From NCBI RefSeq assembly GCF_036336025.1, contig NZ_JAYKKE010000001.1, positions 963,710-1,027,709 on the forward strand: a stretch of 64,000 bases of DNA. Reading direction: 5' to 3'. Positions 1 through 8,302 of this stretch are shown in pieces; position 1 is the first letter of the stretch, and the number at the start of each line of letters is the position of its first letter. The DNA comes from Stomatohabitans albus. Lineage in GTDB: Bacteria; Actinomycetota; Nitriliruptoria; Euzebyales; Euzebyaceae. The notes under the pieces are model-generated. The model did no database searches, had not been told where the DNA came from, and worked only from the letters and a program-made list of their open reading frames with translations. A program made the translations under genes and the position numbers.

Positions 1-18
1 GCCCCCGTTGACGGGGGC
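1..18. terminator. Hairpin, probable terminator of a gene left of the window
   Basis: A perfect GC-rich hairpin (GCCCCCG / CGGGGGC around a four-base loop) opens the window and is followed by an AT-rich stretch (GTAAATTTATTT). It probably ends transcription of a gene outside the window. Confidence 0.6.
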
Positions 19-87
19 GTAAATTTATTTGTACCGTAATATTCTGATTACATATAGCGTCCTTAGAAGCTAGTAAGTGTCTTAGGA

Positions 88-2091
88 ATGAGTGACGGTG
101 TTACGGAGAATAACTTAGTGTCTCAGCCTGATACTACGCACAGAGAACCCACGGCAGGGTTCTCCTTCTTGCTGTTAAGCCTGGCCACCGCATTAATGAC
201 GGTTCTTTCTTCGGCTCCTCCAGTGAGTGCCCATGCGCCACTCCGAGATGATCAGGCAGTTGCCAATATGCAGGATGGGATGACTTATCCGACACCTGAT
301 GACCAGATGGGTGGGTCCAAAATTGTTGGTGGGCGCATCATTCCTGATCCTGGTCGCTACGGCCTCGTCCAGGTGCTTACATTCAACAATGACAAAAAGG
401 CCTACCGGTGTGGCGGTACCGCCCTCAGCAATAACTGGGTTGCAACAAGTGCTCACTGTCTCAGCCGAGCCACGATAGGAATCCAGGTCTATGCAACTCC
501 GCTAGACACATCACGCCGTAAAGCTGGTGTAAACGTTGATCGCATCGAGAGTATGTCCGACATTCAGTCGAGCGGAGAACACCCCTCTACTGACCTCGTA
601 CTGCTCCATGTCCCCAACCTGCCTCCAGATGTACAGCCCGTCCCTGTCGTGGTTGCGGGTCTCCCATCCGACAATCAGTTAGTTGGTGTGGCCTTTAGTC
701 GCCACAACCTCAACGTTGCCGACCATACCTGGACACGTACCGCAGACAACGCTGCCCTCGCAATCGACCTGCCCGTTCAAGCGCGCACACTGTGTTCGGG
801 AGGCAACCAAAATGAGGCGATAGTGTGTGCGGGCAAACCGTGGGAACCTAACCTCCTGTCACCAAACGAGGATTTTTGCACAGGAGACAGCGGAAGCCCC
901 CTAGGTGTGCTGACAAACGGTCGATTCGGCGTGGTCGGGGTGGAATCACGCTCATCCATCATGCACGCCAACCCCTCTTGGGCTGACACCAGACCGAACG
1001 AACGCTGCGGATTTGCGCCAACCATTGCCACCAGTTTGCGCCATCACCTTGGATTTCTTACTCGCGTGATTGGGCCGGACCTCATGACCATTACCCTGCC
1101 CCTCATGAGCGATAACGGCGCCAACACCCTCGACATCTCCAACCCACGTGGCGGTGTCGATTTACGGACCCCTCCAAGCAAAGGTGATCCAGGGCAAGGT
1201 ATTCGGGTTGCGCTTCAAATCGCTCGCGCACGGTTCGCCCGCAACCCCGCCGTCGGGCAGCACGTATTACTGGCGTCAAATACATCCTTTGCAGATGCCC
1301 TTTCGAGCGCAGCACTCCAACGCAATTCAGTGCTGCTCTTTACTGACCGCAACATCTTGCCCAATGCGGTGATTGCCCAGCTCCAAGCTATGGGCACACG
1401 CCGTATCACAGTTTTGGGCGGACCTGCCATCATTGCGGATACGGTGCTTCATCAGGCACGTACGCTAGGTATCCAAGTAGATCGCATAGCCGGACCAGAC
1501 CGTCTCTCAACGGCTGGTGCTGTTGCCAGTCGGTTAGATACAAACCTTTCCAGCAGAAGCGGCGCCTACCTACTGCGTGCATTTGGTAATGGCAGTTCAG
1601 CCTTCGCTGATAGTTTGGCCGCTGGGGCGGCCGCTGCGAGGCGCAACTGGCCGGTACTTCTGACTAGCACTGAATCGCTCAGTGCGCCAGCCATGAATTT
1701 GTTAAAAAATCGTCCAGAAGTGGTCATTGTTGGTGGTCCTGCGGCCATTTCTTATCAGGTTCGCCTTCAAGTAGCCGGATTGGTTCCTAGAGTGGGGCAG
1801 GCTATGGGAGCCGATAGAACAAAAACTGCAGAATTACTCGCACAACCAGCCAGCCCCACACAAAGTGTCATAGTGCTTGACGGATTTGATCCTGGCGCCT
1901 GGCACGGTGGCTTTGCGGCCAGTGGTTTGGCTGCCGATATCGACGCTCCTATCTTGTTGACTAACCCTGCAACAAATGGTGCCGATATTGCAGCTCAACT
2001 CGATGGGATGAGCCCAACCGCTGATGCATCATTTGTGTGCATAGCGGATAAAGCATTATGTGATGCTTTTTATCATCTCTGGCTGAACTGA
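88..2091 (+). CDS. Secreted trypsin-like serine protease with C-terminal cell-wall-binding (CWB2) repeats
   Basis: A 667-residue exported protein. A hydrophobic segment near residues 25-48 serves as signal or anchor. The S1 chymotrypsin domain follows the maturation-like sequence KIVGG (about residue 77), with catalytic His124 (SAHC), Asp169 (TDLVLL) and Ser268 (GDSGSP). From about residue 375 to the end there are three units resembling cell-wall-binding repeat 2, seen as FADALSSAAL, VLGGPAII, RIAGPDRLSTA and VIVGGPAAI. In this family such repeats attach proteins non-covalently to the wall. The next protease gene starts one base after the stop, so the two are probably co-transcribed. The protease class is clear; the substrate is unknown. 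Confidence 0.88.
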   Translation: MSDGVTENNLVSQPDTTHREPTAGFSFLLLSLATALMTVLSSAPPVSAHAPLRDDQAVANMQDGMTYPTPDDQMGGSKIVGGRIIPDPGRYGLVQVLTFNNDKKAYRCGGTALSNNWVATSAHCLSRATIGIQVYATPLDTSRRKAGVNVDRIESMSDIQSSGEHPSTDLVLLHVPNLPPDVQPVPVVVAGLPSDNQLVGVAFSRHNLNVADHTWTRTADNAALAIDLPVQARTLCSGGNQNEAIVCAGKPWEPNLLSPNEDFCTGDSGSPLGVLTNGRFGVVGVESRSSIMHANPSWADTRPNERCGFAPTIATSLRHHLGFLTRVIGPDLMTITLPLMSDNGANTLDISNPRGGVDLRTPPSKGDPGQGIRVALQIARARFARNPAVGQHVLLASNTSFADALSSAALQRNSVLLFTDRNILPNAVIAQLQAMGTRRITVLGGPAIIADTVLHQARTLGIQVDRIAGPDRLSTAGAVASRLDTNLSSRSGAYLLRAFGNGSSAFADSLAAGAAAARRNWPVLLTSTESLSAPAMNLLKNRPEVVIVGGPAAISYQVRLQVAGLVPRVGQAMGADRTKTAELLAQPASPTQSVIVLDGFDPGAWHGGFAASGLAADIDAPILLTNPATNGADIAAQLDGMSPTADASFVCIADKALCDAFYHLWLN

Positions 2092-2092
2092 C

Positions 2093-3508
2093 GTGCATTT
2101 ACCCCGACCTCCCCGTCGCTTTATCCAAGAAGCGGCTCCTCAACCTCTCGTACCGCCGCCTATTGCCGCAGTACCGCCGTTTCCTGCCGCCACACCAACC
2201 CCACCTGCTTACGGTGGCCCAATACCGGAACGGCCAAGTGCCTGGGGCGAACAATTCTCCGGCCCGTCCTATCGGATTCATAGCGCCTACGGACACAAAG
2301 AACGATCCTGGTTCCCCGGTGCGATTTCGGTGCTTGCCGGTGTGGTGCTCTTGGGTGCTGGATTGCGACTAGCGAGTTGGGATCCGTTTTGGGGATACAC
2401 TGAACCGACGGCTCCCCAAGGGGTGCCCACTGTTGCCGGTGATAGTGCCAATCTTCAACAACCACCGGCGGGCGGTAATAGTCAACAACACAACCCCGGT
2501 CGAGTAGGAAACGATGGAGCAATAGAGCTGCCGGCATTGCCTAACGTGCCGGATTTGCCCGCCGTGCGCATGGACGACAACGAGGCATTGCCCGTAGATC
2601 CTCCCGGTGATGGCAGTGTGACGAGTGCTCCATCAGGTGTTCGAGTCAACGACGAACGAACGAGCCACATCGTCATGATTCGTGGCATGTTTCGTCAGTC
2701 ACGCACCGTCAATACGTGTACGGGCAGTGTAGTTAGCCCGCACTATGTCCTTACGGCAGCCCACTGTGTTCAAAGCACCGAAGATGACCCCCGTGGCCCC
2801 GACGTGCCCTATGACCGTATCAGCGTCTACCCGTATGGGGATTCTGGGCCATTTGAGGGGGTTATTGCAACCGGCTGGTTCACCAATGAGGCCTACACCG
2901 CCAAGAAAGAATGGAATCGATGGCCACCCTCAGTTGATTTTGCGTTGATTCGACTAGAGAAACCGATTGCGGGGGCAACTCCATTACCCGTCGTAGGGCA
3001 AGGCGCCCCACTCAACACCCAAGCGTTCTATCTCGGTTGGGGTGCCCACGAGCTTGTGCGCGAAGGCAGGGAGTGGGAATGGGCATTTGAGCCAGACCAC
3101 ACAGGCATGTTGCTGCCGGTGCCATTACAGCGAAGTGAAGCGTGCACCCTCGGCCATGCGACCGGCCATATCTGTGCTGGACCAGTATTTGATCCCACCT
3201 GGCGAACTCCCGCAAGAGATAGCCTCTGTATGGGCGATTCGGGTGGACCGCTTGTGGTAGATAATCGTGGGGAACTCGTCCAAGTCGGTATCGCAAGCGC
3301 CGGGTCTATCAGCATCGTAAGCAAACACGACATCGTGAAGGACTACCCTTGGGCGGCCTGTGGGTTTGCTCCCGATATGTATGCACCAGTGGCTTCCCTG
3401 GTGCCGTGGATGAGCGATGTTATGGCTAAAGATGGTGAAGCTCCCGTGATCAGGGACCTGCCTGGTATCTCAACGAATCTCGAAACGCTGATTAAACCCG
3501 AAGGGTAA
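2093..3508 (+). CDS. Membrane-anchored trypsin-like serine protease
   Basis: A 471-residue protein with a GTG start one base after the upstream protease stop. Residues 1-60 are rich in proline, followed by one membrane segment at about 78-95, a Pro/Gly/Asn linker, and an S1 protease domain from about residue 195. The triad is visible as His224 (TAAHC), Asp282 (VDFALIRL) and Ser383 (GDSGGP). The topology resembles a type II anchored enzyme with its catalytic domain outside. Unlike its neighbour it carries no CWB2 repeats, so the two use different means of staying at the surface. They may act on the same target or activate one another; that is inference. Confidence 0.85.
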   Translation: MHLPRPPRRFIQEAAPQPLVPPPIAAVPPFPAATPTPPAYGGPIPERPSAWGEQFSGPSYRIHSAYGHKERSWFPGAISVLAGVVLLGAGLRLASWDPFWGYTEPTAPQGVPTVAGDSANLQQPPAGGNSQQHNPGRVGNDGAIELPALPNVPDLPAVRMDDNEALPVDPPGDGSVTSAPSGVRVNDERTSHIVMIRGMFRQSRTVNTCTGSVVSPHYVLTAAHCVQSTEDDPRGPDVPYDRISVYPYGDSGPFEGVIATGWFTNEAYTAKKEWNRWPPSVDFALIRLEKPIAGATPLPVVGQGAPLNTQAFYLGWGAHELVREGREWEWAFEPDHTGMLLPVPLQRSEACTLGHATGHICAGPVFDPTWRTPARDSLCMGDSGGPLVVDNRGELVQVGIASAGSISIVSKHDIVKDYPWAACGFAPDMYAPVASLVPWMSDVMAKDGEAPVIRDLPGISTNLETLIKPEG

Positions 3509-3527
3509 GCGTTATCTGGACAACCTA

Positions 3528-3559
3528 TTCCCTTGGTTTCAAGGCGATAACCAAGGGAA
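3528..3559. terminator. Hairpin after the protease pair
   Basis: An 11-bp perfect inverted repeat (TTCCCTTGGTT / AACCAAGGGAA) with a 10-base loop lies 19 bases after the protease stop. There is no clear T-run on the + strand, so its role as a terminator is probable but not certain. Confidence 0.45.
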
Positions 3560-3670
3560 ATGCAAAAGAACTGAATAGGAATCAGGTAAAAACACTGAGT
3601 TTGAGGAACTTTTCTAACTTTAAGAGCGTCCTTTCTTTAAGTTCCCCCCAAAACGCCGATAAAGGTATAA

Positions 3671-4651
3671 ATGGCTACTCCGTATTCGCATACTCGGCGC
3701 CTTAATGCAGTTAAGGCGCTCGCTGCGCTTGCCATCATTATTACGCTCATCTTGATGCCTCAAGTGTTGAAGGCAGAGCTAATGCAGCAGTTACAGCGCT
3801 TTGAGGGTGATTCTCGTGTGGAAACCTCAGTAGCGATTAGCCGGAGTTTGATTCCGTACGCTCAACTTCGTGACCGTATTGTTGTTGCCACAGCCGATGA
3901 CTTTGCTGATGCGCAAGCCGCAACGCCACTTGCTGTGCGTGCGGGTACTGCGATTCTGATTACACCAGGCGATTTTCTTCACCATATGGTGAAACACGAA
4001 CTGCAACGTGTGCTGCGTCCGGGTTCAACTGTCTATCTCGCCGGTGGTCAGCGTGCCCTGAGTGAACGGGTACAAGAAAGCATCAGTGAACTGGGGTTCA
4101 ACGTTGTACGGCTCGCCGGTGAAACCCGTGTCGAGACTGCAATCGCCCTCGCCGAACAAGCAACACACCTCGGAACAGTAACCGATGAGCAAGTTAGCCG
4201 TGTTTTTGTGGTATCAGGCCATACCTTCGCCCCTGGCTTGATTACGAGTAGCCGTGCCGCCCGTGACGGTGGTCTCATGGTCATTGGTGACGCAGGTATC
4301 GCCTGGGCCAAAACGAACTATCCGTCAACACCCATCACCGTGGTCGGAGACGAGTGGACACACCTCAACGGAATCAAGACAGTTCCAGTAGAGGACGTAC
4401 GCACCCTAGTTGACCGGCTTCCGGGTGAACGTAGCCAAACCATGGCCCTAGCAAGTCTCAACAACTTCCCTGATGCCCTGAGTGGCGGTGTTCATGCCGC
4501 AACCACTAACCGAGACCTAATCTTGGTTGAGGAAACACCGACGGCAGAACTCGGTACCTGGTTACGGAGCCATTACATCCTGGACTGTATCGCAGTGTAC
4601 GGCGGCCAGGCTGCCCTTCCAGACAGTGCGGTGTGGACGCTCACCCAGTGA
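3671..4651 (+). CDS. Secreted cell-wall-binding repeat 2 (CWB2) protein
   Basis: A 326-residue protein consisting of a signal/anchor segment (about residues 17-32, AALAIIITLILMPQVL) and CWB2-like repeats. The repeat hallmarks are RFEGDSRVETSVAIS, FADAQAATPLA, VYLAGGQRALSE, RLAGETRVETAIALA, FAPGLITSSRA and FPDALSGGVHA. No catalytic domain is visible. It resembles the repeat region of the upstream protease and of the deacetylase at 14.6 kb. It may be a wall-associated scaffold or structural protein. The third unit is weaker. Confidence 0.8.
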   Translation: MATPYSHTRRLNAVKALAALAIIITLILMPQVLKAELMQQLQRFEGDSRVETSVAISRSLIPYAQLRDRIVVATADDFADAQAATPLAVRAGTAILITPGDFLHHMVKHELQRVLRPGSTVYLAGGQRALSERVQESISELGFNVVRLAGETRVETAIALAEQATHLGTVTDEQVSRVFVVSGHTFAPGLITSSRAARDGGLMVIGDAGIAWAKTNYPSTPITVVGDEWTHLNGIKTVPVEDVRTLVDRLPGERSQTMALASLNNFPDALSGGVHAATTNRDLILVEETPTAELGTWLRSHYILDCIAVYGGQAALPDSAVWTLTQ

Positions 4652-4720
4652 CGCACCAGACCAATATCTCACCTGCAGTAGGTGTGATGTTGGCCCTGTG
4701 AGCCAAGCGCTGCCAGGTGG

Positions 4721-5674
4721 TTATTGGCCCGCGATCCGTTTCAGTAATTCGGGGTGATCAACAATCCAGAGCTGAACGGCTGCTTCTTGAGTGACCGGGT
4801 CAGCAACCCCGCGTGTTGACACCACAGCGGCGAGGGAACGCATTTGCGCTTTATCAAGTGCAAACCGGTCAAGGCCATCAGCAACTTCTGGCATATCAGC
4901 ACGTAAGTCTGCACGACCTTGCACATTGAGTCGGCCTTCACTCCACACCCCAAGTGTTGCGGTTTCAGACGCAAGAAACTCAGGAACTGCTTCAAATGTG
5001 ATGTCCAGCTCGTTCGCATTCAGCCGTTCAGCAAGCTCAGCCCCGGAGACAACCTCAACATGCGTTGTGTATCCCGCTAATTGAAGCAAATACACCCACA
5101 GATAGGCGGCACTGGCGGCATATCCACCAAGTTCATTCACCCCGATACGCACCACACCGGCGCGGTTGCCAAGTGCAGATTGAGCCTGCTGGGCTACAGA
5201 GCCCAACGCACCGCTAATGGCTGTCTGCGCTGATTGTGCAACAAGCGCACGCTGTTTGGGGGTCATGGCCTCTAACTGACGCAAACTTGCTTCAATCGCA
5301 TGGTTACTTTGAACATTGGCCTGGTAAACAAGTTCTGCAACTTCCTTGGGGCTCATCTGTTCAAATGCTTCTGGCGTCGTGCCCAGACGTTGGGCAGCCG
5401 AAGAAACCACCTGGTCAGCGATACGGGTCAACTCGCTGACTTGCTCAGGAGAGGGACGGTCGTGTGCAAGCAACTCATTCAGCCCATTACGAACGTTGGC
5501 TGCGTTGACGTCTGAGGCACGCGGCATACGAGAGGACATCTCACTGATGGATGGGAACGCGTAATCATCGCCATTGTACGGATCAGCGCCCGTACAACCA
5601 GCCAACCCCACGGTCAGAACGAGGAGGACACTCAGTGAACGAATTGAAAACGATGAAAAACGACGTGAACGCAT
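4721..5674 (-). CDS. Lipoprotein with an OpuAC-like (glycine betaine/quaternary amine) substrate-binding domain
   Basis: The ATG at 5674 is preferred over the longer frame (5713) because AAAGG sits about nine bases upstream and the signal peptide then starts properly with MRSRR. The lipobox is VGLAGC. Residues about 30-150 are helical, with phrases such as LTRIADQVVSSAAQRLG, and belong to no family I recognise. From VVRIGVNELGG onward it resembles the N-terminal part of OpuAC-type binding proteins (VYLLQLAGY, ELDITFEAVPEFLA). The domain is only about 170 residues, shorter than the usual 250 or more, and no ABC permease or ATPase gene is adjacent. It may be a sensor or an orphan binding protein. 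Confidence 0.65.
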   Translation of the reverse strand: MRSRRFSSFSIRSLSVLLVLTVGLAGCTGADPYNGDDYAFPSISEMSSRMPRASDVNAANVRNGLNELLAHDRPSPEQVSELTRIADQVVSSAAQRLGTTPEAFEQMSPKEVAELVYQANVQSNHAIEASLRQLEAMTPKQRALVAQSAQTAISGALGSVAQQAQSALGNRAGVVRIGVNELGGYAASAAYLWVYLLQLAGYTTHVEVVSGAELAERLNANELDITFEAVPEFLASETATLGVWSEGRLNVQGRADLRADMPEVADGLDRFALDKAQMRSLAAVVSTRGVADPVTQEAAVQLWIVDHPELLKRIAGQ

Positions 5675-5697
5675 TATATGAACCTTTGGACATGAAA

Positions 5698-5722
5698 ATA
5701 GCGTGCTTGACAAGCACGCTAT
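5698..5722 (-). terminator. Terminator of the nitrilase-family gene
   Basis: A perfect 11-bp stem (ATAGCGTGCTT / AAGCACGCTAT) with a 3-base loop lies just downstream of the gene ending at 5746. On the minus strand it is followed by TTTTC. Confidence 0.65.
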
Positions 5723-5745
5723 CTGATTTTGACCTCAATTACCCG

Positions 5746-6528
5746 TTACCGGTCATTCCGAATTGGAAATTGTTCACGCAAACGCTCAACACGGTTGGCG
5801 TCCACATCGGCAATGACAAGGCCTTCTTGTTCACCGAAGGCCACAACCTGATTGCCAATCGGATCAAAGACAGCACTCTGACCTGAGTGGCGAATGTGAT
5901 TGCCATCGGCTCCAATCCGGTTTACACCAAGCACATAGGCCTGCGTCTCAATGGCACGTGCACGTAACAGTGCCGTCCACTGTTCTGCCCGGCTGCTTGG
6001 CCAGTTGGCCGGAATAATAAACAGGTCCGTTGTCAAGGCTGTATTCCAGAACAAACCGGGGAAGCGCAGGTCATAGCACACAAACGGAGTGACACGAACC
6101 CCATCAATATCAACGGTCAACGGTTGTGTACCAGCTTCAATAAGCGCCCCCTCACCGGCCAGGGAGAACGGACGTGCTTTGTCATACATGCCGAGGATGC
6201 CGTCAGGACCCATAAATACACAGGTGTTGGTGGGGCGTTCACGGTCGGCACGCTGCATAAATACTGTGGCCGCTACAACCAAATCATTGGCGGCAGCCTG
6301 GGTTTGCATCCAGGAGAGCACCTGGCCGTCCTCACGCTGAGCTTCAATATGTTCAGGAATAAAACCTGTGGAGAATAACTCACTCAACACCACAAGCCCG
6401 GCGTCATAGTCACCCGCACGATTAATCCATACTTCGTTTGCAGCAAGGTTGGCAGAAACGTCATTCCACACGGTTCCGATCTGAATACCTGCTACCCGTA
6501 ATTGTCCACTACTCATGTTCTGGGCCAT
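5746..6528 (-). CDS. Carbon-nitrogen hydrolase (nitrilase superfamily, omega-amidase-like)
   Basis: A 260-residue enzyme with the Glu-Lys-Cys catalytic arrangement of the nitrilase superfamily: Glu in VVLSELFSTGF, Lys in YDKARPF and Cys in FVCYDLRFPGLF. The tail IIPANWPSSRAEQWTALLRARAIE is typical of the omega-amidase/YafV branch, which hydrolyses alpha-keto-glutaramate and similar amides. The length is normal. Two starts are possible, Met1 at 6528 or Met5 at 6516; the AGGA upstream does not decide between them. The exact substrate is not shown. Confidence 0.85.
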   Translation of the reverse strand: MAQNMSSGQLRVAGIQIGTVWNDVSANLAANEVWINRAGDYDAGLVVLSELFSTGFIPEHIEAQREDGQVLSWMQTQAAANDLVVAATVFMQRADRERPTNTCVFMGPDGILGMYDKARPFSLAGEGALIEAGTQPLTVDIDGVRVTPFVCYDLRFPGLFWNTALTTDLFIIPANWPSSRAEQWTALLRARAIETQAYVLGVNRIGADGNHIRHSGQSAVFDPIGNQVVAFGEQEGLVIADVDANRVERLREQFPIRNDR

Positions 6529-6612
6529 TCCTAAGATTGAAGAAGTTAATGTCCATTAGTACTTGTTATTACACGGGTAAACAAGGCAAATGCTTAACCG
6601 TTTAAAGAGTTT

Positions 6613-7530
6613 TCAACTATATCCGGCTGCTTCACCACGTTGAATAATGCCAAGAGCCATTTTTGCACTGGCCTCATCCACCATAATTTCTCCATGCATC
6701 ATGGCCCCTCGTCCCTGACTATCAAGGCTCTCTCGATAGGCTGCAACAAGCTGTTTTGCCTGGTCATAGGACTCTTTCGTAGGGGTGAATGCTGTGTTCA
6801 CAATGCCTACTTGGTCCGGGTGTAACACCCACTTGCCGTCATATCCCAGCGCAGCAGCCATGGTTGACACGGTACGCAACCCATCTGCGTCATGAATCCC
6901 TGCATAGGGTCCATCAATCACTGATAACCCCGCCGCGCGTGCAGCTACCAGCAAATGGTGCATCGCATAATGAAACGGGTCACCAGGATAATGAGGAACC
7001 CGAGCACCCTGGGTGACTGACGCCATACCCAAACTGGCAGCCATATCGCCAGGGCCAAATACCAACGTTTCGATACGCGGACTGGCATTCGCAATGGCAT
7101 GCACATTGGTGAGGCCCTTGGCGGTTTCAACCTGTATCTCCAGGCCTAGCGGTGTGGGCCGGCCAACCTCACGCTCAAATGCGCTGAGTAAACGGTCCAC
7201 AAATACCACATCCTCGGCGGTTTCAACCTTGGGGACCATCACCGCTACCGGAACGTCACCCCCTTGAGTAACCACCGCTTCAACATCACGAACATGCCAG
7301 GGACTATCCACCGCATTCACCCGAACAACCACGGTTCGATCCCCATAATCGACCTCGTGTAAGGCTGCAATTACGTTCTGTCGTGCTAGTTCCTTTGCGT
7401 GAGGTGCCACGCTATCTTCGAGGTCCATAAAACACTCGTCAACAGCCAAAGTGGCTCCCTTAGCCAGCATCTTAGGGTTTGACGCAGGCATAGACAAACA
7501 CGTACGGCGTGGGCGTGAAATAGCGATCAT
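6613..7530 (-). CDS. HpcH/HpaI aldolase / citrate lyase beta-subunit (CitE-like) family protein
   Basis: A 305-residue TIM-barrel lyase of the CitE/malyl-CoA lyase type. Features seen are RTCLSMPASNPKML (CoA/active-site Arg), a metal-binding CFMDLEDSVAP, VPKVETAEDV, LGLEIQVETAKGL (catalytic Glu) and FGPGDMAASLG, then a C-terminal GYDGKWVLHPDQV motif. Stand-alone family members cleave acyl-CoA esters such as citramalyl-CoA or malyl-CoA. No citrate lyase alpha or gamma subunit is nearby, so a classical citrate lyase complex is unlikely. The substrate is unknown. Confidence 0.85.
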   Translation of the reverse strand: MIAISRPRRTCLSMPASNPKMLAKGATLAVDECFMDLEDSVAPHAKELARQNVIAALHEVDYGDRTVVVRVNAVDSPWHVRDVEAVVTQGGDVPVAVMVPKVETAEDVVFVDRLLSAFEREVGRPTPLGLEIQVETAKGLTNVHAIANASPRIETLVFGPGDMAASLGMASVTQGARVPHYPGDPFHYAMHHLLVAARAAGLSVIDGPYAGIHDADGLRTVSTMAAALGYDGKWVLHPDQVGIVNTAFTPTKESYDQAKQLVAAYRESLDSQGRGAMMHGEIMVDEASAKMALGIIQRGEAAGYS

Positions 7531-7692
7531 GGTCTTGAGTATAGAGAGAACATGAACAACGCTTGAAGATTGCTATTGAGCTATCAGAAATCGCGCCGAC
7601 AACCTGTATGTAAGCAAAAGTAAATCTCATTTTTACTTCCGCGGGTTACAACCAAGCCATGCTTGTTGGAGCAATACGCACGAAGGAGCTCG

Positions 7693-8277
7693 ATGGACCG
7701 GCATTTTGGCCCTAAAGGCCAGATGACACAATCACGAATATTGAAAGCGGCCACGACGGTTTTTGTCCGTAATGAAGGTCGAATCGAGCTTGAGGAAATC
7801 GCACAAGAAGCTGGCGTTTCGATGGGCTTGTTGTACCGTTACTTCCCGTCGAAGGGCACGATTCAAGCTGCGGTTGTTGAGTCGTACTACGACCGACTGG
7901 ATAAGGCCATCTGGCAGCCAATAGAGAACTTTGAAACCTACCGGCAGCAAGAATCCAAACGGATCATGCTCTATATCGCCTTTCAGACTGCGGACCCTGT
8001 GGGCCGAATCGTACTGACCTATGTGGGATGGCTCCCAGAAGCACAAGAGGTGGTGGAGCGACGTGGCCAGCGTTTTGTTGCACTCGTTGAAGCCTCACTC
8101 GCCCACGGCCAAGAAAGCGGCGTTATCGACGAGCTATTAGACATCGACCTTGCCGCCCCCATGCTTCTCAGCGCAATCAATACCGCAATTTCTATCGGCC
8201 TTAAAGACCCATCTATCGAAGCGGACCGCATCACATTTGCTGCCTTAAAACACTTTGACCGGATAGCATTTAGTTAA
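7693..8277 (+). CDS. TetR/AcrR-family transcriptional regulator
   Basis: A DNA-binding repressor-like protein of 194 residues. The ATG at 7693 is chosen because GGAG lies six bases upstream; the frame is open to 7663. The N-terminal TetR helix-turn-helix is seen as SRILKAATTVFVRNEG and MGLLYRYFPSKGTIQAAV. The C-terminal ligand-binding domain is less conserved. It is divergent from the CitE-like gene (133 bp between the 7530 start and the frame's upstream limit) and 25 bp upstream of tgt on the same strand. It could control either the CitE-like gene or the queuosine genes. Confidence 0.85.
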   Translation: MDRHFGPKGQMTQSRILKAATTVFVRNEGRIELEEIAQEAGVSMGLLYRYFPSKGTIQAAVVESYYDRLDKAIWQPIENFETYRQQESKRIMLYIAFQTADPVGRIVLTYVGWLPEAQEVVERRGQRFVALVEASLAHGQESGVIDELLDIDLAAPMLLSAINTAISIGLKDPSIEADRITFAALKHFDRIAFS

Positions 8278-8302
8278 TTTGCCTATCTGATTCTTAGGGT
8301 TC

